Part shown: positions 39,240-49,906 of the stretch, one piece after another
Position numbering within the stretch: the first letter of the stretch is position 1
How the letters are laid out: every line of letters starts with the position of its first letter
Assembly: GCA_026413225.1 (NCBI GenBank)
Contig: CM048557.1
Span: forward strand, 45,639,371 to 45,703,370
DNA length: 64,000 nt
Direction: 5' to 3'
Source: Otis tarda
Lineage: Eukaryota; Chordata; Aves; Otidiformes; Otididae
Position numbers and translations under genes: made by a program
Notes under the pieces: generated by a model
Told to the model about the DNA's origin: nothing
Databases searched by the model: none
The model's input: only the letters and a program-made list of their open reading frames with translations

Positions 39240-39272
39240 GCACTTAACCGTTTGCAGAGTAGCAAATACTGG
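39240..39272 (+). CDS. Weak candidate 33-nt cassette exon
   Basis: CTCCTCCAG precedes 33 nt open in phase 0 (ALNRLQSSKYW), followed by GTAGGTGG. It is phase-symmetric and lies in a phase-0 TTLL5 intron, so inclusion would keep the frame. The acceptor's pyrimidine tract is short. Mammalian TTLL5, as I recall it, joins the flanking exons directly. It is probably chance. Confidence 0.15.
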
Positions 39273-41839
39273 GTAGGTGGAGGAAGAGGAATAATAACCA
39301 ACAGTTTTCACTCATTGTATGTGTTAGTTCAGGCAGTGTAGTATGGTGGAAGTAGATCTTTGATGCTAGAATAGATACTTCATTCCCTGGACAAAAAGAA
39401 AAACACCAACTGACTGGATAAGAATCTAACAAACAAATGGATGTGGTTACAGGGCCCAAGAACAGAGACAATACAGAGCTTGAGAAGAGAAAAAAGTAGA
39501 AAAGGATAGAGTTTGAAAGTGGAGACAAGAAGCTTAAATCTGATATCAACAAAATCAAGGAACAAGAATTACAAAATCAAAGCAAAAGACAAGAAAAACA
39601 GGCTTATAGCAGTATTCTAATGTTTAAAAGAGACCTCATGTGACACATTATGACCTAGATGTTAGTATCACTGCTGCAGTTGGCAAGGCAGTTAATATAC
39701 CATCATTGTTTATTCTCTAATTGTTTCCTGTACTGGAAAGATGCCATTAGCTGTTAGGGAGGTTCCTCCTCCTCTGTGTGGCTATGTTCTGTCTGCTTAG
39801 CCTAGCATCCACTCGGTTTAGAATTTTATGCCAAACATTTCATATGGGAAAAAAGCTGAATTAAAACAAGAAAAGTACAGCTGTATAGTGGAATGATCTC
39901 AATCAGTCCTGCTTATATCAAAAAAAGCTCATGGTAAACAAGACATAAATCACGTTAATGAGTTGTATGGTCAGTTATGATCACATTTTCAATCAGAAGT
40001 TTAAGTAGATTTAAGTGGATTTTATGCTATAAAAGTTAATCTTAAATAATTCTCCTCTCAATCATTTTTAAACGGTATGTTCTCTGAAATACTCCTCATT
40101 TTATGAAGTTCAGCAAAATTTTTTTCTTCTAATGTATGTGACTCTCTTCTGAATTCCCTACAGTTTCTTTAGATGTGATGGGGAATGTTGACTATTCAGA
40201 ATAATATTCCTAGAACTACATTATTCCTGCCTGAGGACACAGGGCCTGTTTGAATGCAGCCTTAAACATCATTAAACTGTTTTCTAAGCTATCATATTTT
40301 GGACTGCAGTCAGATTTGCAATCTTTCTTCCCCTTCAGTCTCTTGTTCATTCTTGTTTTGCAGCTTTCTCCCTCAGATTGTTTTCCCACTAAATATGCTA
40401 ACTGCCGTTTTTCCTATTTGAGTCTTGTGATACTGATGAGTCAAAGCCTCAGTCTAAGTAAAGCAGAACAACTGTTCTGAAAGCAGTAGTCTGTGCTGAT
40501 TTATACCAGCTGAAATTTTGTCCCTGTGTTTCTGATCCTGCCACTATTATTAGAATTATGGTAACACCCAGATGTATTAAGTATCTTTGCAATACAATGA
40601 TATGGCCCAATCCTTGCCCAGAGAGCTTCCAGTACCAAAAGAGAGACGAAGGAGAAGGTCCCAAGTCAACTTATTTTAGTATATTTTAGTCTCGTTCTGA
40701 AGAATTTACCAGTGAAGATGTGCTTCAGGATAGTCTGTGCATACCATGAATTTGCTCTTAAATTTCTTGATGACCCCAAGATGCTTCTCTTACTGTAGTT
40801 TAACACTGTGGCAGTTAATAGTACATTTTGAGCCTGGTCTTTATTGCCACTTCGTGAATTTTCAACTCAACTGATTGTTGCATCCAAACTGATTTAACTG
40901 AATGCATTAATATGTGTTCAAAAAAATCTTTACTTCATGATTTGTATGACCCCAAAGGTCTTCCAAGCCTTTGAATTCTCTGTATTTTTGCAACGTCCTC
41001 TGAAATGTAGTTGCTTTTCTAAAAGTGGTGGGGTTTATTTTGTTGGGTTTGTTTGTTTTTTTCTTTTTTTAAACTTAAATCCTTGTCATTGTTTATTGCC
41101 TATAAACATCTTAGTTTGCAGCACTAGTGATTTCGATCTTTAGGCAGTACACGTATGTGTGCATCTGTCTGTCAGTTCTCATACACTGCTGAGTATCTCA
41201 TCGTTTTCAGACTGGCTGATTCAATTTAAACTGAATGACTATGGGATAGAAATCTCAACGCTATGTTTTATATAAATTTAATTAAAATCTAGAGCTATAT
41301 ATCTGGAAAGGGAATTCAGTTACTGTTCCCTTTAAGGCAAAGGCTGCAGCATGAGACCACTCCTAATTAAACAGCAGACAATCAACACAAGAATGCCCCA
41401 AACCCATGAAGGGAAGCATAATTTGGGGCATGCTTCATATTAGATACTGTAAGATTCAGCCCCAAGACAGATTCACAGGAAATGAGCCTCATTACCTCCT
41501 CTGGTCACAGAGTGAACATGTTTTTGCTTGCAACATTTGTTCCGTTACTGTGCTAGGGATGAGTGTTAGATAGAGGGATGGTAAGTGCCAGGAACATTCT
41601 TTCTGTTTTTTAAGATCATTAATATATCTGCTTTTCTTCAAAGTACTACAGTACCTCCCTGGTTTTAATCATGAGCAGCCTGACCTCAGCTGCTACTGGC
41701 TAATACCCTTAGATATGCATCATCCTTACTGACAAGCTGTACACATTGATATTTTCTAATTAAAACCTACTATTTTGTACAGATAACACTTTGTGTATGG
41801 CGTTCATGTGTAAATGTAGAAGCAAGGAGAGGTGTGATC

Positions 41840-42015
41840 TAATGAGGCAAATATGGAACTGGGAGTCAGGATCTGAGCTCTCAACCTAGCTTTTCATATT
41901 GCTTCAGTCTGTGGCTCAGGGAAAATCACTTTCTCTGTCAGTGCTAACATTCTTCATGTGCAAAACAGGGTTAACGCTGTCCTACCTCCCCAAAGAATTG
42001 CACAAAGAGATTAAC
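41840..42015 (+). repeat. MIR-like SINE relic
   Basis: The stretch GAACTGGGAGTCAGGATCTG, then AAAATCACTTTCTCTGTCAG, CATGTGCAAAACAGGGTTAA and a CCTACCTCC end follows the order of a MIR/CORE-SINE body (CAAGTCACTTAACCTCTCTG ... CTGTAAAATGGG ... CCTACCTC). It is strongly diverged, and the boundaries are approximate. Confidence 0.55.
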
Positions 42016-44227
42016 TCACTAACTCTTTACGTTATTTTAGCTAAAAAGTCTCATAGTGTTATATGTACTTTTCAGATTTGTAGCCCTAAGAACTTGTCAA
42101 GGAAACATCAAGTTAAATCTGCCAGCCTGGAAAGTATGGTTCTGAGTTTTTTTTACTTGCAGCAGGAATAGCTGTAGGGTGCTACCTGCTTCAGGACTCC
42201 CTCTGTCAGGGTTTGTCAATGCTTCTGCTCTCCCTAGACCCTGAGGCTTCAGAATCCTGAGTGATGAGGTCTGTCTCCTACTTTTTGGATGTGCAGAAAT
42301 CTCTTCCCAACCCTTCCTTTGTGTGGTCAGGCACTGCTTTCCCCAGCTGCCCTCTTTATTTGCACAGTAGCTTCTCCTGGTTTCCTGTCCTGTCCCCATG
42401 GAGTTCACAGCAGGGCAGTATGCTTTGTAGCTGAATCCAGAAGCCATGGTCCGTGTCAGCTTCCAGTCTCCCCATCCTTGCCTGGAAGGCAGCCAGAATC
42501 TCAGCACAGCGTGGAGACAAAGGCCTTTTTGGAAGTCCATTACCCCCAAGAAAAACATCCATGACCTTTCTTTAGGCAGGTCTCAGCTCAGCTTTTGCTG
42601 ATCAGACTTTGTTAGAGCATCCATGCTTGCTGTTTCTTCAGAGTCATGGACCTCCTTGCCAATGCATGTTAACACAGGGAAGGGGTTGAGACTGTATGCT
42701 TTGTGGACTCCAGGATCTTAGTGATTTTAATACCAAGAAAAAGAACTTACACGAAATATACATAAGATCAAACAGAGCACAATGAAATGTCACCCCTGAA
42801 TAAGAAGGGGGTGCAGTGACTTGAGGGTCTCCATCCCAACCCCATGATGTGTCGGACTCTAAGATGCAAGAGACTAAACCAGGTTCCATTTTAGTTTTTT
42901 TTTTACAGAGGGGAGATAGGGTGTGACTGCTATTTTCCAGATTTCTGCACTTGTACCAGCTACTTATTCAAAATCTGAAAGCTGCAGTCAAGGTAGGGCT
43001 TCAGGGAAGGGAGAGATTAAGAAAGATTGTGAGCTGAAGGGCATCTTGTCAGTGAGCTCCAGTTAGGAAACAGGCCTGTTTTGGCTCCTGCACTTCCTTT
43101 TCTCCCTAGAGCTCTGCCTGTCAGGAACGCCTTCCCACACACCACTGCCCTGCCATTTGCCAGAGAATTGCGGGGGAGAGGGGCTTTTCCTGTCTGTGTG
43201 CTGAGACTCAGCCAGCCCTCAGACTGTGGTTTTCTCTGGAGCCTGGAGCCCACTCGCTGTGGCTTTGTGTGTTTTTCACCAGAGAAGAAACTGAGGACAA
43301 ACGCAGTGAAGGGCACTGCTCCCAGGGTCACACTGAGGTGACTGGCAAGTGCTCAGCTATTCCCCTCATCTCCTATCGCTGACCTCTAGCTGCCGAACTA
43401 CACGGTTACAGTATTGCCTCTTTGACCTGGGAATCTGTCTGACTTCGAGGAAAGACAAGGCAGAACTCCCAGCAGGTTGCTTCTTTCTGAAGAGAGCTGA
43501 GGAGTTTGCAGAGCTCCCGTAGGGAACCATTCCCCACTCCCTGCTTTGCCAGTCCACTGCTCAGTTCTCCAGTGTCTCATAACGTGCAGATTGTTTTGTT
43601 CCCTGTGACAGATCTCCAACATACTTACTTTCCCACCTGCTACAGGAATAGAAATATTTTCTGTTCCCTGGTATTACTGGGGATTTCCTTTTTGTCAGCT
43701 GCTGACCTAAAATACCTTTTTCAGAGAAGGTACCCTAGAGCCTTTCTGTTATTCCAAGCACCTACAGGGTTAGGCTAAAGAACTGGCATTGTAACATCGT
43801 CCCCATAACCTTTTTCTTCCCTAGAACTGTCTCTCAATCCCACCTCCCACACAAAGAATAATTTAGCAAGATAAATGCAAGTCAAAGCAATAAAAGCTTT
43901 ACTTCTTTGTGGATGGGAGCCCACTGCAAAATTAGATTGAGGATAGGACCTCTTAGTTTTTAATCCAAAATAGTATCATTCTGTGACAGTAATGAGCTTG
44001 TCTGCCTGCCTAGAAGCTAGTCCCAGTTTCCAAGGGTATAAAATTCATCTCTAAAAACTACTTCACTGACTTGACCACTTAACTCTTATTTTTATGTGTG
44101 GGACTGTCCCTGGAGCCCTGGAGTTGCCTTTACCAGGCAGATATTATCCCTCACAAAAACACCACCCACCTCCATCAGCTCTCTCAGCAATATTCAGAGG
44201 TAATCACCAGTTACTATGGTATTTTTG

Positions 44228-44259
<32 letters not shown>

Positions 44260-44264
44260 ACCAG

Positions 44265-44485
44265 GCTCTCTTTGCCAACTACTCACAATCCAGCACCAGC
44301 CATATATCAATGCCAGCTGGCTCTGATGCCCACAAGACATCAAGTGCCACTTCTAATATCCAGAAGGCAGCCAGTTTGCACAAAGTGATGCCATCCCAGA
44401 GTACGCCTTCTCAGCTGGTTCCAAAGCCTCCACCAAACCACAGGCAGTCAGTGGTCAGAAAGGCTGCAGCCCAGAGGATTTCCAA
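44265..44485 (+). CDS. TTLL5: TTLL5 coding exon with LVPKPPPNH motif
   Basis: The exon is 221 nt. It follows an almost pure T tract ending in ACCAG and precedes the donor GTAAGTTT. It starts in phase 0 and ends in phase 2. It encodes a Ser/Thr-rich linker (ISMPAGSDAHKTSSATSNIQ), then SQLVPKPPPNHRQSVVRKAAAQ and ISK. The LVPKPPPNH block and the basic stretch after it are features I recall from the TTLL5 C-terminus. The basic stretch could serve as a binding segment, but that is inference. The last codon (AAG) is split with the exon at 55510. Confidence 0.88.
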
Positions 44486-44689
44486 GTAAGTTTTATCTCT
44501 TCCCATCCACAACAGGGAATTGGCACTGGTTCCCTCGAGAAGGAATATCAAGGAAGAACCTATCTGCATGCGACTCTGACATAGATCTTTTTGACTGTGC
44601 TGTCCAAGATAAATCTCAGAATGACCTGAGCTGTGTGTACTAAAATAGGTGTGCACTGTGGTGCAGTTTCATAATTCACAATTGTAAGG

Positions 44690-44770
44690 CAGGTAAGACT
44701 GTAACATCAAACAAACATAAGGACATAGGAACTACCAGATTGAATCAGAAAAGTATCTGATCCAGGGTGG
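44690..44770 (+). repeat. Possible ancient repeat fragment
   Basis: AAGGACATAGGAACTACCAG followed by ATTGAATCAG and a TCTGATCCAG stretch is reminiscent of an old amniote CR1/SINE segment (AGAACTGCCATACTGGATCAG type). It is short and diverged, so this is a weak call. Confidence 0.3.
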
Positions 44771-45204
44771 GATTCAGTTACCTAAATACAAGTTGCTGGT
44801 GACATTTAGATGCCCAGGGCTGAACTCCAGCTGCTGCTCCAGATGAGCACAAGTCTTCTGTATATCTTGTGGTGTATCTGCCAGCCCTGTGCGGATGTCT
44901 TAAATAAGTTGAGAGTACCAAGTATGGTACTAGACATCTATGTTTAGGCACTTGAGTCACTCTCTCCATGTTTAATCTTTGATGGGGGCTAAAATCCAAT
45001 GGGTCAGAAGAGGCTGCCAAAAAAAAACCAACCCCACAATATCTTTAACAAGCTAATCTGCCCCTGAGCCAAGTTTTCCCATAAATTTAACACAATTATT
45101 AACTTATGCCTTCAAGCACAAGTGTTTATTTCATTTAATGTGTTTATATTGTGCCTAATGTAATGATAGCTTTCCTCATTATCTGTAGAAATCCTTTTTT
45201 AAAG

Positions 45205-45496
45205 TCTTTAGCAGGGCCTGTTGCAATAGGACAAAGGGTAATGGATTTAAAATAAGAGGACCTAGATTCATATTGGACATAAGGAAAAAATGTTTTACAA
45301 TGAGAATGATGAAACACTGGAACAGGTTGCCCAGAGAGGTGGTAGATACTCCGTACCTGGAAACATTCAAGGCCAGGTTGGACCGGGCTCTGAGTAGCCT
45401 GATCTGGTTGAAGGTGTCCCTGCTTCATGCAGGGAGGTTGGACTAGATGACCTTTGAAGGTCCCTTCCAACCCAAACCATTCTATGATTCTATGAT
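45205..45496 (+). mobile_element. CR1 3' fragment, plus strand
   Basis: This is a 5'-truncated CR1 of about 290 bp. It covers the C-terminal end of ORF2 and the 3' end, including GAACAGGTTGCCCAGAGAGG, and finishes with ATTCTATGATTCTATGATT. Its tail points at the tail of the next CR1, on the opposite strand, with a gap of about 8 bp. Confidence 0.92.
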
Positions 45497-45599
45497 TAAC
45501 TTTTCATAGAATCATAGAATCATAGAATGGTTAGAGTTGGAAGGGACGTTCAAAGGTCATCTAGTCCAACACCCCTGCAAGAAGCAGGGACATCCCTGA

Positions 45600-47157
45600 C
45601 TAGATCAGGTTGCTCAGAGCCTCATCCAGCCTGGCCTTGAACATTTCCAGGGATGGGGCTTCCACCACCTCTCTGGGCAACCTGTTCCAGTGCTCTACAA
45701 CTCTCATTGTAAAAAATTTTTTTCTAATATCTAATCTAAACCTACCTCCTTCTAATTTAAATCCATTACCCCTTGTCCTATCACAACAGGCCCTACTGAA
45801 CAGCTTCTCCCCATCTTTCCTGTAGGCCCCCTTGAGGTATTGGAAGACCGCTATCAGGTCTCCCCGGAGCCTCCTCTTCTCCAGGCTGAACAGCCCCAAC
45901 TCTCTCAGCCTGTCCTCATAGGAGAGGTGCTCCAGCCCTCTGATCATCTTTGTGGCCCTCCTCTGGACCCTTTCCAACTGGTCCATGTCCTTCTTGTGTT
46001 GGGGACTCCAGAACTGGATGCAGTACTCCAGGTGGGGTCTCCAGGTGGGGTCTCAGGGCAGAGTAGAGGGGCAGAATCACCTCCCTCGACCTGCTGGCCA
46101 CGCTCCTCTTGATGCAGCCCAGGATGCGGTTGGCCTTCTGGGCCGCAAGGGCGCATTGCCCGCTCATGTTGAGCCTCTTGTCCACCAGCACTCCCAAGTC
46201 TGTCTCCTCAGGGCTGCTCTCAATCCATTCTCCGCCCAGCCTGTATTTGTGCCTGGGATTGCCACGACCCAGGTGCAGGACCTTGCACTTGGCCTGGTTG
46301 AACTTCATGAGGTTGGCACGGGCCCACCTCTCCAGCCTGTCCAGGTCCCTCTGGATGGCATCCCTCCCTTCCAGCGAGTCGACGGCACCACGCAGCTTGG
46401 TGTCATCGGCGAACTTGCTGAGGGTGCACTCTATCCCACTGTCCATGTCACCGACAAAGATGTTGAACAGGGCCGGGCCCAACACGGACCCCTGAGGGAC
46501 GCCACTGGTGACCGGTCTCCACTTGGACATTGAGCCGTTGACCACCACTCTCTGAGTGCGGCCATCCAGCCAACTCCTTATCCACCGAGTGGTCCATCCA
46601 TCGAACCCATGCCTCTCTAGTTTAGAGAGAAGGATGTCACGCGGGACAGTGTCAAAAGCTTTGCACAAGTCCAGGTAGACGATATCCGTTGCCCGTCCCT
46701 TGTCCACCGATGCTGTTACCCCGTCATAAAAGGCCACCAAATTGGTCAGGCACGATCTGCCCTTGGTGAAGCCATGTTGGCTGTCACCAACCACCTCCTT
46801 GCTCTCCATGTGCCTTAGCATGGTTTCCAGGAGAATCTGCTCCATGACCTTGCCAGGCATGGAGGTGAGGCTGACCGGCCTGTAGTTGCCCGCGCCTTCC
46901 TTACTCCCCTTTTTAAAAATGGGGGTTATGTTCCCTCTCTTCCAGTCATCGGGAACCTCACCAGACCGCCACGATTTCTCAAATATGATGGCCAGTGGCT
47001 TGGCAACTTCATCCGCCAGTTCCCTCAGGGCGCACGGATGGATCTCATCAGGCCCCATGGACTTGTGCACCTTCAAGTTCCTTAGATGATCCTGAACCTG
47101 CTCTTCGAGCACCGTGGGCGGTTCTTCATCCTCGCAGTCCCTGCCTGTGCCTTCCAC
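45600..47157 (-). pseudogene. CR1 ORF2 reverse transcriptase fragment (one frameshift)
   Basis: A minus-strand frame of 413 codons (47157 down to 45916) covers the RT domain. The finger region is [20 protein letters not shown]. Motif A is [11 protein letters not shown]. The [14 protein letters not shown] block and the catalytic box FADDTKL are both intact. The natural C-terminal part continues in another frame (from about 45986 to 45600; [20 protein letters not shown]). The switch is explained by the tandem 13-bp repeat at 46026-46051. The endonuclease domain is missing through 5' truncation. The protein would be an RNA-dependent DNA polymerase of a LINE, not a host gene. Confidence 0.9.
46026..46051 (+). 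repeat. 13-bp tandem duplication that frameshifts CR1 ORF2
   Basis: CTCCAGGTGGGGT occurs at 46026-46038 and again at 46039-46051. Other CR1 copies here have a single unit. The extra 13 bp moves the ORF2 frame after the [10 protein letters not shown] region. Confidence 0.9.
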
Positions 47158-48669
47158 AGCTTGGGTGGGGAGACAAGAGCCCTTATCAGCTTTTACTAAG
47201 CTTTTAATTATACTGTGCTTGCCATTCTAAGGTAGATGGATTTGGTGTGTGTAATGTTTAAAAACAACAACAAAAAAATCACTATGAAATGTTACTTACT
47301 GGTTGTAAGTTTCCTTCCTTTCCATTTCTTGGTATGTCTTCTCTTTTGTGCATTATGAGAGAATGTCAGCAAGACCTCTGGGTTTTCTTCTTATCCTTTA
47401 CCTTTCTTGGAGCTTCCTTAGCTCTCTATCTCCTCTTAAATGACAGAACTGCTTTAGACTAAATCCTTCATCAGATTTTTCCTCATGTATCTTCAGACTT
47501 GTTTCATTCCTGAATACTGAAGGGCAAAAATTGCATGCACAACTTCCTCCTTTATACTTACTCTACAGCCAGAAGAGTTGTAAAGCTTTCAAAGCAGGTT
47601 CCTGTGAGGTTTCCTGATTCTGTGTTCCCTTCCTGTTTAAAGAGAGAAATTTTACTAAAAGATTACTGATGAAAGACACTTTATGAAGATACTAGGGCAC
47701 TGTCAGCATGTGTGGATCAAATCTGGAACCACATGGCGTATTTAAGGAGCTTGGACAGAACTGCTTTGGGGAAGATTGTGTATTTCCTGCCTGTACTCTT
47801 GCTATCTTAAGAGATAGCACACTGAATTAATCCCCTAAAACTATTCAAAAAGAAAACAAGATGTTAGTAGACTTCGTCAACTCATCAAATGCAGATGTGA
47901 GCATCAGGTCTGGCAGGTATATGCTGGTGAGTTTGCTATCTGATTTCTTTTATGTTGGGTAGCTCATGTTAGTACAGGTGACAGACTATGTCAGTGGGTT
48001 TCTCTGCCGGGCAGCAGGGATGTGTATTTGAAGATGCCGGTGTGCTGTGCTCACTTCTTGGCAGAGGAAATGTTTATCCTTGTGAGACGGAATTGCAGCT
48101 CCTTGGACAGACTTTACTTTGCTGCATTTTTGTGGTTTCTGCTCTGTGACAGGCAGGAGTGTGGGAAAACCGGAAAAAGTTCGGCACCAAAAATGCACAG
48201 AAGGGGGAAAAAAAGCAAAAGATTCCTTCAGAATTTCAGAAAATTAATCCAAGTATTGAAGGCTGCAAGGAGCCACTCCGGAAATACTTTCCAAGTTGCC
48301 TTTCAGTCTCCAGGACGAGGCTCCAAACCCATTCTTGCCATTCATGGGATCTTGCAGTAACATTTTTTCACTTACATGGAAAACAGCAGTGCCTAGCTAT
48401 ATTTCCAGCAAACTGAGAGCTGATCGTTTAAAAACTTCTGTGTCTCAGTCTAATTTAATCCATTCATTGTTGTCAGGGAAAGACCAGAGATGCATCAACA
48501 GAGGAGAGTGAATGGAGAGAAGCCTCTGTGTCAAAGGAATACAGATTAGAGGAGAAAAAGATGTCTTGCATGCTCCGGTCCCTGATTATTCTGTATAAAG
48601 TATTCTTAGACACTGTGTGTCGTAGTCTGCTTTCAAAAAACTCCAGTGGCAGAAACCCCACCATGTCCT

Positions 48670-49010
48670 AAAGAAGATTCTTTAAGAATCTAAACAACCT
48701 TATGATCAGAAAGTTTCTCCTGATATGCAATTTGAATTTTTCCTTTGTTTCATCCTGTTGTACCTTGTTCCTCCTTCCTGAACCACCCTAAACACTTCCC
48801 CTTGCAAATACTTTCCATCCTTTCAATATCCTTCTACTTCTTGGAGATTCCTAATATTGCTTAGACTTGTTGAGGTTTTGTTAACCTCAGATAGCAGTTC
48901 CACCTGCCAAGTCCTTAATTGTCTTGAATTTACTGCATTTTCTTCAGTTTGTCAGAGTGTTTGCATTGTGGCACCCAGATTTGTACTTTTCCAGTGTGGG
49001 GCTATCATAT
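48670..49010 (-). repeat. Ancient CR1-like LINE relic
   Basis: On the plus strand, AGAATCTAAACAACCTTATG, TTTCATCCTGTTGTACCTTG, CTTTCCATCCTTTCAATATC and TTGTGGCACCCAGATTTGTA keep the order of the reverse complement of a CR1 ORF2 end (as in CTTGTCC..., then GTGTGGTGCCCAGAACTGGA). It is highly diverged, with approximate ends. Confidence 0.55.
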
Positions 49011-49906
49011 CCTTAGGTTTTGACATGGCAAATATCCCTCTCCATAACATCTAATCTAATTTTGGCTTTTTGGCTGCTTCATTTCTCTGTCAGGTCATTT
49101 TTGGTTTGCTGCCCACTCTTACCTCCTAATACTTGTTGGCTGTTTTCCTGATCTCTTTCCTCAAATAAGATCTCAGAGCTATATATTATTTCCACAAGAC
49201 TCACTGAAACTAATCCCGTTCTGTTGTTAAAGCTTTCGTGTTTCTTTTTTTCATATATTTCAGTAAGCCAGACCTTATTTCTCTGTCTGCTGTTGCACCA
49301 CCTGGCTTTTGTTTAACATCTTAATAAAGATCATCTTTTAAAAGTTGTTTGTAGAATTTCTCCAGAGACTGGACTGTGAAGAGAAACTAAAATCAACTTT
49401 GTCTCTTTGACCTTTTACTTGCATGCGTTATCAATTCTCTCCCAGCGGCACACGTGGCTTCCAGAAGAGGAAGAAAAGAATAAGAAGTAGAAAACTCAAC
49501 TACAAACAGAATGAGATGCTAAAGATGAATATTATTGACTAATTCAAAAACTATCTAGTAACTTGGACACTTCCCTGGTTAAAACATAAAGGAAAAAAGT
49601 AATGGAACAGCCAGACAATTCAGTCTTGTCTTTTCAGTTCCTGGCCTCTCTTGTTTCCTCAGTCCCTCAACTTGTAAAAGGTGGTAGGTTGTCTTTCTAA
49701 TGGATTCTGTCCAAAGCAGACTCCTTGCTTAAGCTAACAGAGCGGAAAACTGGGGCCCATATTGAGGTGCAGAAAAAGACTAACTAGGAGAAATGGTTTG
49801 ACATATAGCTCTAAGCTGAAATGTAGCCCCGTAAAATGGTCTCATAGGGCCCCAGAGTTTTGATTAAATGTGCTCATATCACAGGTAGAAAGCTCTTCTT
49901 TCTTTG

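Larger units (their letters stand above)
35743..44264 (+). other. TTLL5: TTLL5 intron, 8.5 kb
   Basis: This is a phase-0 intron between the two most recognisable TTLL5 exons. It contains the solo LTR at 36698-37285, the weak cassette-exon candidate at 39240-39272, and a MIR-like element near 41.84-42.01 kb. The relatively GC-rich stretches near 37.6-38.6 kb and 42.2-43.6 kb contain open frames on both strands. None has splice or homology support. Confidence 0.8.
45505..47166 (-). mobile_element. Young CR1 LINE, 5'-truncated, minus strand
   Basis: The minus strand reads from about 47166 to the octamer tail at 45505. The tail has about three ATTCTATG units. GC content is higher and decay is lower than in the other CR1 copies. 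The element carries a long open RT frame, broken only near its end by a 13-bp tandem duplication. It was copied from a recent source, judged by the intact frame, but lacks the 5' UTR, ORF1 and the endonuclease, so it cannot move by itself. Confidence 0.95.

Noticed and set aside
42097..42564. Overlapping open frames of 153 codons (minus) and 91 codons (plus)
   Set aside because: Both strands are open because the patch is GC-richer. No exon boundaries or family features.
45840..46533. 193-codon plus-strand open frame
   Set aside because: It is the antisense shadow of the GC-rich CR1 RT frame.
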